From Polyangiaceae bacterium (GTDB taxonomy: Bacteria; Myxococcota_A; Polyangia; Polyangiales; Polyangiaceae): 64,000 bases of DNA. The stretch is from contig JABTUA010000001.1 in assembly GCA_015075635.1 (NCBI GenBank), positions 2,170,001 through 2,234,000 on the forward strand, given 5' to 3'. How positions within the stretch are numbered: position 1 is the stretch's first letter; each line of letters opens with the position of its first letter. The translations under genes and the position numbers were made by a program. The notes under the pieces are model-generated. The model was not told the DNA's origin. It was given only the letters and a program-made list of their open reading frames with translations, and made no database searches. Positions 1 through 7,840 of the stretch are shown here, piece by piece.

Positions 1-86
1 GACATTGCTTGTCAGACTGACGGGCATGGCTTGTGTTTCCCTGTGGACGCCCCGGGCTAAAGCCACACGCAAGGAGGATCTCAAAC

Positions 87-344
87 ATGACGAACGAACA
101 GAAAGCGCAGCTTGTCGAGCAGATGGCTGCACTCGCATCGGACAGCGCAACCGGCGGATGGTCGGCTCGGCTCTACATGTGCACGGCCGTTTGGCTCGAA
201 TCGGAACTGAAACGCACTGGCCACCAGCGAGACGGGACGTTTCTCACCGTGGCCGCTGAGAAGGTGAAGCACCGCGACCGCGGACCCGAGCCGACGGGCT
301 TTCGCGGAGCCGTGGACGGATGGCTGGACCCGGCCAGCGGGTGA
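87..344 (+). CDS. small element protein, unknown
   Basis: An 85-residue soluble protein beginning MTNEQKAQL. It has no signal peptide or membrane segment and I do not recognise a family. The start is fixed by AAGGAGG at 71-77, nine bases before the ATG. An upstream in-frame ATG at 33 has no ribosome site and was not used. It is the first gene seen in the element, and the TGA is followed by 70 bases that hold a possible promoter for the next gene. Base composition is less GC-biased than the host genes. A role in the element's maintenance is possible but only by position. Confidence 0.6.
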   Translation: MTNEQKAQLVEQMAALASDSATGGWSARLYMCTAVWLESELKRTGHQRDGTFLTVAAEKVKHRDRGPEPTGFRGAVDGWLDPASG

Positions 345-381
345 CGAATATGGAAACTTTACGCTCACTTACGGGCGGGGG

Positions 382-409
382 TTGCGCGAGCGTCTAACAA
401 TGGTATACG
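382..409 (+). promoter_or_regulatory. sigma70-like promoter of the ribbon-helix-helix gene
   Basis: TTGCGC at 382-387 and TATACG at 404-409 are separated by 16 bases. The box lies nine bases before the ATG at 419, so the message would be nearly leaderless. Confidence 0.4.
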
Positions 410-418
410 GTGGTTTAC

Positions 419-598
419 ATGGCACCTGGTGAACGAACGAAGCAGATGGCAATCCGACTCACAGCGGACGAGGCCCAAGTGGTCGCGGACGTCGCAGCCG
501 AAACCGGTCTGACTTGGTCGGACGTCATGCGCCAGGCGCTTCGGAAGGCGCACGCGGAGCGATTCAAGTCCGCCAAGCCGAAGCGCAAGCAGCGGTAA
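419..598 (+). CDS. small ribbon-helix-helix-like DNA-binding protein
   Basis: A basic protein of 59 residues. The sequence MAIRLTADEAQVV followed by a predicted turn and a second helix (WSDVMRQALRKAHAERF) has the strand-helix-helix layout of CopG/Arc-type repressors. It ends in a Lys/Arg-rich tail. An in-frame GTG at 410 would add three residues, but it sits directly after the -10-like box, so the ATG at 419 is preferred. In mobile elements such proteins usually act as autoregulators or copy or excision controls; that role here is inference. A hairpin follows the stop. Confidence 0.6.
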   Translation: MAPGERTKQMAIRLTADEAQVVADVAAETGLTWSDVMRQALRKAHAERFKSAKPKRKQR

Positions 599-612
599 CG
601 GCAAGTGCTGCC

Positions 613-633
613 CGGGGTGATTAGGCCACCCCG
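613..633 (+). terminator. hairpin after the ribbon-helix-helix gene
   Basis: CGGGGTG at 613-619 pairs perfectly with CACCCCG at 627-633 around a seven-base loop. There is no T-tract, so it may be a weak terminator or an operator-like structure before the next gene. Confidence 0.35.
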
Positions 634-662
634 AGCAGCGTGCCCAAAGTGGAGGAACCACC

Positions 663-1025
663 ATGAGCAACGCAAACAAATCACGAACCAAGACCCCGAC
701 CAAGCGCGCACCGAAGCGAACCGCGAAACGCACGCCGAAAACGACGACCACCGCGGACCTGCTCCGCCTGAAGGCGGCCGAGAAGCGAGCACGAGACGCC
801 TACAGGTCCGCGGCTTACGACTGCGACCCGAACCTCTCTCGTGCGATTCGCATCAGGGAAGACGCCACGTCGCTGGCGCTGGCCGTCCGGGACATCGTTT
901 CGCCCGGTCCCGATTCGGGTGGCCTGATGCGTGCCATGCAGTGCGTCGCTGACGTCGCCAGGCGCCTGGAGTTCACGGCCAGGGACATCGAGCGCGACGT
1001 GTTCCGCTCCGAGGTGGCGTCGTGA
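663..1025 (+). CDS. basic-tailed small element protein, unknown
   Basis: A 120-residue protein. The first 30 residues are almost all Lys, Thr, Arg and Pro, reminiscent of nucleic-acid-binding tails. The rest is helical and ends in ...EVAS. GGAGG near 652 supports the ATG. The stop overlaps the GTG of the next gene by four bases, opening a tightly coupled run of five small genes. I recognise no family. DNA binding is a guess from the basic tail only. Confidence 0.6.
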   Translation: MSNANKSRTKTPTKRAPKRTAKRTPKTTTTADLLRLKAAEKRARDAYRSAAYDCDPNLSRAIRIREDATSLALAVRDIVSPGPDSGGLMRAMQCVADVARRLEFTARDIERDVFRSEVAS

Positions 1026-1264
1026 GCCCCGCCGAGACCTTGGTGGCCACCGCCCGCGGCGAGCTGGCGGAGCTCCGGGAGGACTTGGAGAAGCTGACCG
1101 AGCTTGCCGGCCGCGTTGCCATCGCCACACGCGACGGACACGGCGTCGATCATCAGACCTCGGTGGAGCTGTCCGCCTTCGTGGCGAGCGCCGTCGACGC
1201 CCTCGACAGCGCCGAGCACTACCTGGCGCCACGCGCCGACGCTGAGAGCGAGGTGGCGTCATGA
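1022..1264 (+). CDS. small helical element protein, unknown
   Basis: An 80-residue acidic, mostly helical protein with a GTG start inside a GTGA overlap with the preceding gene and an ATGA overlap with the following one. Like its upstream neighbour it ends in EVAS, suggesting a shared C-terminal motif or old duplication. There are no cysteines, membrane segments or recognisable catalytic motifs. Coupling implies production in a fixed ratio with its neighbours. Confidence 0.55.
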   Translation: MSPAETLVATARGELAELREDLEKLTELAGRVAIATRDGHGVDHQTSVELSAFVASAVDALDSAEHYLAPRADAESEVAS

Positions 1265-1638
1265 GCGGCATTCACCAGACGGACGCGCTCGGCCTCGTCG
1301 CGTTGACCGAGCAGCGCATCACGGCGGCTCTCGACTCGCTGGGCCTGGACGAACCCGAGGGCGCTGCTCTGGAGTTGGCCAAGGCGTTGTCGAGCGTCCG
1401 CGCGCTCAAGGGCGAGATCGAATCCGAGGCCGGCGTTCCCGGCAGCCCGTTGACCGAAGACCGGCTCAAGCTCGCGACCGCAGCGCAGATGAAGTTCATG
1501 CGCGCCATCTCCGCACACGACAGGCTGCCCATGTTGTTCGACGACTGGCTCGGCGAGCTGCGTCAACTCACGTCATCGTGCGAGGTGGACGGCCCCGAGG
1601 TGGACGGCGCGACCGAGACGGGAGGCGAACGTGGCTGA
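1261..1638 (+). CDS. helical element protein, unknown
   Basis: A 125-residue acidic protein, predicted helical, starting at an ATG inside an ATGA overlap with the previous gene. The C-terminus carries two short repeats (CEVDGPEVDGAT). No family is recognised. It shares with its neighbours small size, absence of signal peptide and translational coupling, so the run probably acts together, but nothing in the residues shows how. Confidence 0.55.
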   Translation: MSGIHQTDALGLVALTEQRITAALDSLGLDEPEGAALELAKALSSVRALKGEIESEAGVPGSPLTEDRLKLATAAQMKFMRAISAHDRLPMLFDDWLGELRQLTSSCEVDGPEVDGATETGGERG

Positions 1639-1840
1639 CCGCACCGACAGCATGCTGGCCCTCGCCACGTGCTCCGCCACCGCGCGCGAGTTTCTGATCG
1701 CGGTGGCCGAGAACCCGCGGACGCGCCGGGCGGCGGAGCGGTTCGCCGCGTCGCTGCTCCTGGCCACGTCGGCGGCAGAGGTGGAACAGAGCGGGCCCGT
1801 CGTTCCCATCGGAAGGACCAAGGGGATCAACGATGGCTAG
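1631..1840 (+). CDS. small helical element protein, unknown
   Basis: A 69-residue protein with a GTG start, overlapping the previous gene by eight bases and the next one by eight. An Ala/Arg-rich helix occupies most of it. No motif is recognised. The GTG is chosen because GGAGG lies just upstream (1620-1624, inside the preceding gene). Confidence 0.5.
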   Translation: MADRTDSMLALATCSATAREFLIAVAENPRTRRAAERFAASLLLATSAAEVEQSGPVVPIGRTKGINDG

Positions 1841-2030
1841 CATCATCAGAACCAAGCTGCGTCGCTACACGATAGTGGTGGACGACGAGTCGACGCCGTT
1901 CCTGCCGAGCGTCCGCGCCAGCATCAAGGGAGAGGACGGTTTCGAATCGTCGGGGCACGGTGACACCGCGGCCGAGGCGATCCGGAAGGCGCGGGAGGAG
2001 ATCCGCTACCACGAGCAGAACGACAAGTAG
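1833..2030 (+). CDS. small element protein with HicB-like strand-helix layout
   Basis: A 65-residue protein: two predicted strands (RYTIVVDDE and FLPSVRASI), an acidic turn, then the segment GDTAAEAIRKAREEIRYH. This order resembles the antitoxin-type HicB fold, in which a short beta sheet is followed by an EAxxxAxxxI helix. No toxin-like HicA partner is adjacent, so HicB is only a structural suggestion. It is the last gene of the coupled run; a paired hairpin follows before the integrase. Confidence 0.5.
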   Translation: MASIIRTKLRRYTIVVDDESTPFLPSVRASIKGEDGFESSGHGDTAAEAIRKAREEIRYHEQNDK

Positions 2031-2038
2031 CAGCACAA

Positions 2039-2081
2039 GGGCGCGCAGCCTGCACACCCGGCTTGGCACGCCGGGGCGCCC
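2039..2081 (+). terminator. nested hairpin before the integrase
   Basis: GGGCGC (2039-2044) pairs with GCGCCC (2076-2081), and inside it CCCGGC (2057-2062) pairs with GCCGGG (2070-2075) around a seven-base loop. It could end the small-gene operon or be a recombinase-related site. There is no T-tract. Confidence 0.35.
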
Positions 2082-2106
2082 TCCAAACCGAAAGGGAACG
2101 CAGCAC

Positions 2107-3564
2107 ATGGCACGACCGAGAAAAGGGAGCCTGTACCTCACCAAGTCCGGCTTCGGCGCGCGCTACTGGAAGATCGTCGACGGCGAATGGATCCGGGTTT
2201 CGGAGCTGCTCGAGACGTTCAGCAAGCCCGCTGCCCGTCGGAAGCTCGCGCGGCTCGTCGGGCTGGCCAACGCTGGCACGGACACCACGGCCGACGATGC
2301 GAAGCGAGCCGACACGTTCGCCGAAGCCGTCGAGCGCGTGAACAAGGCACGCAAGGCAGACGGCGTGAAGGGAGCGAAGGACGAGCTCGCCCGGCTGCGC
2401 GCGTACGCCAACCCCGCGCTCGGGCACCTCGACACGACGACGATCACGGCGCAGCACATCCACGAGGCTCTGGACTTCGCCAAGGGCGAGGGGCGGTCGC
2501 GTCAGACCGTGGCTCACTTGCTCCAAGACATCCGCAACGTGTTTGCCGCCCTCAAGCGCGAGGGCACGATCGAGCAGAACCCCGCCGACGATGCCGAGCT
2601 TCCGAAGTTCGCCTCCGAGGTGCGCAAGGAGCGCGCCGTCCTGACGGACGCTGAGCTTGCCCATTACCTGGCGTGGGTGCATCCGGACGAGGCGCAGCGG
2701 CTCGCTGTGCTCGAACGGCAAACGCTGGCGTGCGTCTCGCGGATGTTCGGCGGGCTCCGGACCGGCGACCTTCACGCGCTCCGCTGGGAGGCCTTCGACT
2801 CAACCGAGGGGAAGTTCACGTGGGGCTGGGCCCCGCGTCAGAAGACGAAGCGACCCCAGCTCTTGGAGGTGCCGGAGATGCTGCGGCCCATCCTGCGCGA
2901 TTGGTGGGAGAGGGCCGGTCGTCCCACCGCGGGCGTGCTCTTCCCCGCTCGCCGCGGGGAGCGAGCCGGCGAGGGCAGGGCCAAGACGTCGCACGCGGAC
3001 GCATTCAGGCGCGACCTGATGCGGGCGTTCGGGATCGAGGTGCAAACCGTGGTGGTCACCAAGCGATCGAACGGGCGGAAGCTCACAAAGGCGGTCTGGA
3101 CGCGCGCTCGCGACGAGCACGGAGCCGAGATCCCTCTCACCCTCCGCCAGCGCGAGCTGTTCGAGGACACGGACTACACGCTGCCGGTGGACTTCCACAG
3201 TTGGCGCCGCGCGTTCAGCCAAGCCCTGGCCGATGCCGACGTGACCGTTCAGCAAGCGACCGCCCTGGCGGGGCATTCCACACTCGAGGCGCACGCTCGC
3301 TACCTGGCCAACAGCGGCAAGCTCCGGAAGCTGCCCGAGGCCGCTCTTCCGGCCATCAACGTTCTGGCAACGCCAATAGCCGACAACGACACGCAACCGC
3401 ATGGAACGACGCGCGGAGCCGGGAGCAGCCTTCGGCTTTTGGCGGGATTCAACGCGCTTGGGCGTCCCTCGCCGCGTTGTAAGGCCAGCGCTCTACCGCT
3501 GAGCTACCCGCCCGAGGGTGAGGGGTTCGTAGCGGGGAAATGCCCTCCCGGCAAGGCGGTGTAA
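2107..3564 (+). CDS. int: tyrosine recombinase / integrase
   Basis: A 485-residue site-specific recombinase that would catalyse integration and excision of the element. The full catalytic set is visible: Arg218 in GGLRTGDLHAL, Lys246 or Lys248 in the beta turn, His364 and Arg367 in FHSWRR, His390 in LAGHST and the nucleophile Tyr399 in ARYLAN. An N-terminal AT-hook-like basic start (MARPRKGSLYL) and a SAM-like core-binding domain around residues 70-170 precede them. The last 85 or so residues lie beyond the normal end of the fold, and the reading frame runs through the tRNA-Val fragment, so this tail is probably att-site DNA read as protein. The ATG at 2107 follows a GAAAGGGA stretch. Arrangement next to a tRNA is typical of the family. 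Confidence 0.9.
   Translation: MARPRKGSLYLTKSGFGARYWKIVDGEWIRVSELLETFSKPAARRKLARLVGLANAGTDTTADDAKRADTFAEAVERVNKARKADGVKGAKDELARLRAYANPALGHLDTTTITAQHIHEALDFAKGEGRSRQTVAHLLQDIRNVFAALKREGTIEQNPADDAELPKFASEVRKERAVLTDAELAHYLAWVHPDEAQRLAVLERQTLACVSRMFGGLRTGDLHALRWEAFDSTEGKFTWGWAPRQKTKRPQLLEVPEMLRPILRDWWERAGRPTAGVLFPARRGERAGEGRAKTSHADAFRRDLMRAFGIEVQTVVVTKRSNGRKLTKAVWTRARDEHGAEIPLTLRQRELFEDTDYTLPVDFHSWRRAFSQALADADVTVQQATALAGHSTLEAHARYLANSGKLRKLPEAALPAINVLATPIADNDTQPHGTTRGAGSSLRLLAGFNALGRPSPRCKASALPLSYPPEGEGFVAGKCPPGKAV
3477..3513 (-). tRNA. partial tRNA-Val(UAC), 5' half only
   Basis: Read on the minus strand, positions 3513 down to 3477 give a proper tRNA 5' half: acceptor strand GGGCGGG, TA, a four-pair D arm, a CTGGC anticodon-stem strand and the loop CTTACAA with anticodon TAC. 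The next bases (CGCGG) cannot pair with CTGGC, and no good T arm follows, although a CCCGCC about 30 bases on could pair with the acceptor. It is therefore a broken or displaced tRNA at the attachment site, with the crossover probably in the anticodon loop. Confidence 0.65.
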
Positions 3565-3567
3565 AAT
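3562..3567 (+). promoter_or_regulatory. -10-like box, leaderless type
   Basis: TAAAAT ends eight bases before the ATG at 3576. No Shine-Dalgarno is present, so the transcript may begin at or close to the start codon. Confidence 0.4.
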
Positions 3568-3575
3568 GCTGCCCC

Positions 3576-6038
3576 ATGCGCGCGCTCTCGGCCCTCGCGG
3601 CCCTGCCGGTCTTGCTCGTCCTCGCTCGTTGCGGCTCCGACGACGGAGGTGGGGGGAGCAAGCCGAAGCCGGACGCAGGCGCCGACGCCACGATCGACGC
3701 AGCTGACGACGCCGGCGACGCCGACGCCGGGGACTCCGGGCCGACCTTGCCGGACGCGTTCAGCCGCTACTGCACCGGCAAGTCGTGGCGGGACACGTTC
3801 GCGCCCGCGACCGTCGGCATGTCGTCGGGGGAGTACCTGGGCGTGTTGAACGTCGACTTCGGGGAGGGCGTACAGGAGGCGACCAAGATCGTTCCGGAGC
3901 ATCCCTTCGCGGCCAGGAGCATCAAGGTCGGGTTCGGCAAGGGCACCGGCAAGGCGCGCTTGCGCCTGATGCGCACCTTCGGGCGGAGCTACCCAGCTTC
4001 GTTCGCACAGTCGGACTGGCCCGACTACTCGGAGCCCATCGATCTGGTGCCACCCATCGAGGTCGAGGTGACCACCGCGAGCAAGGACGCCTGGCTGGAC
4101 GTCCCGATCCCGGAGACGCTGCTCTTGCCGACCGAGCACTACATGTTGGTGTACGAGCACCTCGGCATCGAGCCACGCCTGGCAGTGGAGAAGGTCGCGC
4201 CCGGCGACGTGGGGCGGTCGCTGGTGTTCGACCCGTCGAAGCCCGGCTCCCCTCCCACGGGCTTCGACGGCAACTACCGGCTGCGCCTGGACGGCGATCA
4301 CTTCTGCCAGTGGTCGGACGCGGAGCGCTGGTTCGAGCGAAAGGACCAGGTCTTCGGCGACACCATCGCCAGCTGGGCGGCCTGGGCGGATCTCGATGGG
4401 GACGGCCACGACGATGCCGTCTTCACCAGCAGCAAAGGCCCGCTCGCCTTCAAGGGCGACGGCAAGGGCGCGTTCAGCCCGTGGAGCGGCGCCTTCTCAC
4501 CCGACACGCCCAACGCGAATTTCTTCGTGTTCGGCGATCTGGACAACGACGGCGATCTGGACGCGTTCGGCTCGCAATACGTGCAGACCGACGCCGACGG
4601 CGACGGGGTGGGGGTGGACCAGGACTGCAATGACGCCGACCCTGCCGTGAAGCCCGGCGCCGCCGAGACCACCAACGGCTACGACGACGACTGCGACGGC
4701 AAGGCGGACGACGGCACCGACACGTCGGACGCCGACGGCGACGGCGTGAGCATCGCCGCCGGCGACTGCGACGACACCCGGGCCGAGACCAAGCCGGGTG
4801 CGCCGGAAGTCCCGGACTCACGCGACAATGACTGCGACGGCAAGACCGACGAGGACTTCTTCCCGAAGCTGCTCTCGAACGACGGAACCGGGAAGCTCGT
4901 CTGGAGCCCGAGCGCGGACGTGGAGCACCTCGGGCCTTCGAGCGCGGCGGCCCTGGGCGACGGCAACGGAGACGGCCTCTTGGACCTCTATGCCGGCTAC
5001 TGGCTGATCCACTATCCGGACGCGCCCACGGTACCGAGCCGCTACTACGAGGGGCAGGCCGGCGTGAAGATGCTGGACGCGGCCAGCAAGGCGGCAATCT
5101 CGCAGGATCCCTGGCGCCCGGTGTACGGCGTGCTCTGGACCGACTGGAACGACGACGCGCTGCTCGACGTGTACGTGTCGAACTACCAGCTCAGCGCGAA
5201 CCTGCTCTGGAAGAACCTGGGAGGCGGCAAGTTCCTGGAGTCTGCGGCGGCGGTCAACGCCGCGGCAGACGACGTGCCGATGTTCAACTTCAGCGGCGGG
5301 CACAGCTTCGGCAGCGACGCCGGCGACATCGACAACGACGGCGACATGGACCTCTATGTGCCCAACATCTCGCACCCGCGCGTGCAGCCGGGCAGTGATC
5401 CGAGCATGCTGCTGGTGAACGGTGGGGCGCCGAGCTTCGTGTTCGAGAACAAGCGCCGCGAGCTCGGGCTGATCTACGACGAGGGCGACGTGGAGGCGTC
5501 CTTCGCCGACTACGACAACGACGGCGACCTGGATTTGCTGGTGATTTCCACCTACCCGGGCCACTACCCGCGGCTCTACCGGAACGACCTCCCGAAGGGC
5601 TTCACCGACGTGACCTACGAGGCCCACGCGCACCTGCACCAGGCGCAGACGGGGCTCTGGTCGGACGTGGACGAGGACGGCGACCTCGACCTCTTGCTGC
5701 TCTCGCCGGGTCCCGGCCCGCGCATGCTGCTGCTCCGCAACAAGGGCACGCCGGGCCACCACTTCCTGGAGCTCGACCTGCGCGGCACGACCTCGAACCG
5801 CTCCGCCATCGGCGCTCGGGTCTACGTCACCTCCGGCGGCGTCACGCGCATGCGCGAGGTGCAGTCGCAGTCGCGCCACCCGGGCTCGCGCTGGGTGCAC
5901 GTGGGCCTGGGCACCAGCGCGAGCATCGACAAGCTCGAGGTGCGCTGGCCGAACGGCGTGAAGGAGACCATCACGGGCGCGAGCGCCGACAAACGCTGGC
6001 GGGTGGTCGAGGGCAGCGGACAGGCGGTCCTGCCCTGA
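3576..6038 (+). CDS. VCBS/FG-GAP and MopE-type repeat lipoprotein with ASPIC/UnbV end
   Basis: An 820-residue exported protein. The signal peptide ends at LARC, a slightly atypical lipobox, followed by an Asp/Ala-rich linker. Several DxDxDG calcium-loop repeats (for example near residues 275, 320 and 570-660) are FG-GAP/VCBS repeats predicted to form a beta-propeller. Two DADGDGV...DCDG blocks around residues 345-430 match the Cys/Asp-rich putative metal-binding MopE repeat. The last 70 residues (VTRMREVQSQSRHPGS, then VRWPNG) match ASPIC/UnbV domains of CRTAC1-like surface proteins. Likely role: calcium-dependent surface adhesion. An ATG at 3576 is preferred over the in-frame start at 3540, which lies in the integrase tail. 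Confidence 0.85.
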   Translation: MRALSALAALPVLLVLARCGSDDGGGGSKPKPDAGADATIDAADDAGDADAGDSGPTLPDAFSRYCTGKSWRDTFAPATVGMSSGEYLGVLNVDFGEGVQEATKIVPEHPFAARSIKVGFGKGTGKARLRLMRTFGRSYPASFAQSDWPDYSEPIDLVPPIEVEVTTASKDAWLDVPIPETLLLPTEHYMLVYEHLGIEPRLAVEKVAPGDVGRSLVFDPSKPGSPPTGFDGNYRLRLDGDHFCQWSDAERWFERKDQVFGDTIASWAAWADLDGDGHDDAVFTSSKGPLAFKGDGKGAFSPWSGAFSPDTPNANFFVFGDLDNDGDLDAFGSQYVQTDADGDGVGVDQDCNDADPAVKPGAAETTNGYDDDCDGKADDGTDTSDADGDGVSIAAGDCDDTRAETKPGAPEVPDSRDNDCDGKTDEDFFPKLLSNDGTGKLVWSPSADVEHLGPSSAAALGDGNGDGLLDLYAGYWLIHYPDAPTVPSRYYEGQAGVKMLDAASKAAISQDPWRPVYGVLWTDWNDDALLDVYVSNYQLSANLLWKNLGGGKFLESAAAVNAAADDVPMFNFSGGHSFGSDAGDIDNDGDMDLYVPNISHPRVQPGSDPSMLLVNGGAPSFVFENKRRELGLIYDEGDVEASFADYDNDGDLDLLVISTYPGHYPRLYRNDLPKGFTDVTYEAHAHLHQAQTGLWSDVDEDGDLDLLLLSPGPGPRMLLLRNKGTPGHHFLELDLRGTTSNRSAIGARVYVTSGGVTRMREVQSQSRHPGSRWVHVGLGTSASIDKLEVRWPNGVKETITGASADKRWRVVEGSGQAVLP

Positions 6039-6118
6039 CCGCATCGTCGCGTCCGTCTCGGCCCTGGGTCGTCGCGGGTCGCGTCTCCTGGCTGATCTTC
6101 CTGCGCTGGCTCTGGCTG

Positions 6119-6721
6119 GTGGCGGCGGCCGTGGTGTTCCTGGCGCTCGCGGGGGCGGTGCTGGCGGACTCGACGGCTTGGCTCGACTCGCCGCTGATCA
6201 GTCTGGCGGAGCGCACGCGCGGCGCTCGACTCACCTCCGTCATGGCGGCGCTCACCTGGCTCGGCAATGGACCCACGCTGGCCGGCGTGGCGCTCGTCGC
6301 GGCGCTCGCGCTGCTCGGGCTCGGGCAGCGCGTGCCAGCGCTGTACGTCGCGGTCGCGTCGGCGGGGGCCGGCGCGCTCAACTCGCTGCTCAAGCTGGCG
6401 TTCTCGCGCCCGCGCCCGGTGACCTTGGCACACCTCGCGCAGGCCGGCGGCTTCAGCTTTCCGAGCGGGCATGCCATGGCGAGCGCGTCCATCTACGGCG
6501 CGATCGCGGTGGTGGCCGTGCTGCGCTTCCCCGAGCGGCGCTGGTGGGTAATCGGCGCGTGCGCCCTCGTAGTGCTCGCGATCGGCGCGTCGCGGGTCTA
6601 CTTGGGCGTGCACTATCCGAGCGACGTGATCGCCGGTTGGGCCCTCGGTGCCTCCTGGCCGCTGTGGCTCCAGCCGCTGCTCCTGGCGCGGAGCTCGATT
6701 GGGGCGCGTCCGCCGGCGTGA
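6119..6721 (+). CDS. PAP2-family membrane phosphatase
   Basis: A membrane phosphatase of the type-2 phosphatidic acid phosphatase superfamily, likely acting on undecaprenyl pyrophosphate or other lipid phosphates at the outer face of the inner membrane. All three signature motifs are present: K-x6-RP (KLAFSRPRP), PSGH (FPSGHAMAS) and SR-x5-H-x3-D (SRVYLGVHYPSD). Several hydrophobic segments alternate with these. The GTG start at 6119 falls inside the first membrane segment. A better N-terminus would come from CTG at 6035, which overlaps the TGA of the preceding gene and adds 28 residues rich in Arg and Trp. No ATG, GTG or TTG is available between. Confidence 0.85.
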   Translation: MAAAVVFLALAGAVLADSTAWLDSPLISLAERTRGARLTSVMAALTWLGNGPTLAGVALVAALALLGLGQRVPALYVAVASAGAGALNSLLKLAFSRPRPVTLAHLAQAGGFSFPSGHAMASASIYGAIAVVAVLRFPERRWWVIGACALVVLAIGASRVYLGVHYPSDVIAGWALGASWPLWLQPLLLARSSIGARPPA

Positions 6722-6733
6722 TACACGGGCCGC

Positions 6734-7840
6734 ATGATCGTCGGCGTCCCCAAGGAAGTGAAGGCCCACGAATACCGCGTCGCGCTGCTGCCCGTGGGGG
6801 TGGAGGAGATGCGCCGCTCCGGGCACGGCGTGCTCATCGAGCGCGGCGCGGGCCTCGGCAGCGGCATCTCGGACGCCGACTACGAGCAGAACGGCGCCAC
6901 GCTGGTGGACAAGCGCGAGGAGATCTGGCGCGAGGCGGACCTGATCGTGAAGGTCAAGGAGCCCCAGGCCGACGAGATCCCGCTGATGCGCGAGGGTCAA
7001 GTCGTGTTCACCTATTTCCACTTCGCGGCGGACGAGGCGCTGACCCGCGGCTGTCTCGCCTCCGGCGCGTCGTCGGTGGCCTACGAGACGCTGCGCGACG
7101 AGCTGGGCCGGCTGCCGCTCTTGACCCCGATGAGCGAGGTCGCCGGGCGCATGAGCATTCAGGAGGGCGCCAAGTACCTGGAGCGCCCGCAGGAGGGCAG
7201 GGGCATTCTGCTCGGCGGGGTCCCCGGGGTGGAGCCCGCTCACGTGGCCGTCTTGGGCGGCGGCATCGTGGGCACGAACGCGGCCAAGGTCGCCGCCGGC
7301 TTCGGCGCCAGCGTCGCCATCCTGGACGTGAACATGGATCGGCTGCGCTACCTGGACGACATCATGCCCAAGAACGTGACCACGCTGTTCAGCGACCGGC
7401 ACACGATCCGCGAGCAGATCCAGCGCGCGGATCTGGTGGTGGGCGCCGTCTTGATCGAAGGCGCGCGCGCGCCGCGCCTGATCGAGAAGCGAGACCTGGC
7501 CTCGATGAAGAACGGCGCGGTGATCGTGGACGTGGCCGTGGATCAGGGGGGCTGCGTCGAGACCACGCGGCCGACCACTCACGGCCAGCCCACCTACATC
7601 GTGGACGGCGTGATCCACTACTGCGTGGCCAACATGCCGGGGGCGGTGGGGCGCACCAGCACCTATGCCCTCTGCAACGTGACCTTGCCCTACGCGCTGA
7701 AGATCGCCCGCTGGGGCCTGAGGGAGGCCTGCAAGCTCGACCCACGCATCGTGAGCGCCGTGAACCAACACGCCGGCAAGGTCACCAACAGAGCCGTCGC
7801 GGGGACCTTCGGCCTGGACTACTCGCCGTTCACACCGTGA
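6734..7840 (+). CDS. ald: alanine dehydrogenase
   Basis: NAD-dependent L-alanine dehydrogenase (L-alanine + NAD + water to pyruvate + ammonium + NADH), cytosolic. At 368 residues it has the family's usual length. The conserved substrate and catalytic residues fall at their textbook positions: Arg15, Lys75, His96 and Asp270, and the NAD-binding loop GGGIVG occupies 175-180. The start MIVGVPKE is the family's canonical N-terminus. It stands 12 bases after the PAP2 gene, so may be co-transcribed, and its 3' end overlaps the leftward metallo-hydrolase gene by 11 bases. Confidence 0.96.
   Translation: MIVGVPKEVKAHEYRVALLPVGVEEMRRSGHGVLIERGAGLGSGISDADYEQNGATLVDKREEIWREADLIVKVKEPQADEIPLMREGQVVFTYFHFAADEALTRGCLASGASSVAYETLRDELGRLPLLTPMSEVAGRMSIQEGAKYLERPQEGRGILLGGVPGVEPAHVAVLGGGIVGTNAAKVAAGFGASVAILDVNMDRLRYLDDIMPKNVTTLFSDRHTIREQIQRADLVVGAVLIEGARAPRLIEKRDLASMKNGAVIVDVAVDQGGCVETTRPTTHGQPTYIVDGVIHYCVANMPGAVGRTSTYALCNVTLPYALKIARWGLREACKLDPRIVSAVNQHAGKVTNRAVAGTFGLDYSPFTP

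Larger units (their letters stand above)
1..3564. mobile_element. right end of an integrative element
   Basis: A block of small uncharacterised genes followed by a tyrosine recombinase that abuts a tRNA fragment is the usual right end of a tRNA-targeted integrative element. The genes here use strong ribosome sites (AAGGAGG at 71-77, GGAGG near 652) and less extreme GC than the DNA to the right. The left end lies outside the window. No phage structural, conjugation, resistance or restriction gene is visible, so the type of element is undetermined. Confidence 0.65.

Noticed and set aside
3441..3513. Functional tRNA-Val
   Set aside because: The acceptor can partly pair (CCCGCC), but the anticodon stem fails and there is no T arm, so it cannot be a working tRNA as written.
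1..3564. Prophage
   Set aside because: No capsid, tail, portal, terminase or lysis gene is visible in the part of the element shown.
5822..7771. Long open frame on the minus strand across the PAP2 and alanine dehydrogenase genes
   Set aside because: It has no motif, is rich in His/Arg/Gln/Asp from reverse GC codons, and lies fully antisense to two clear genes; such frames are expected in very GC-rich DNA.
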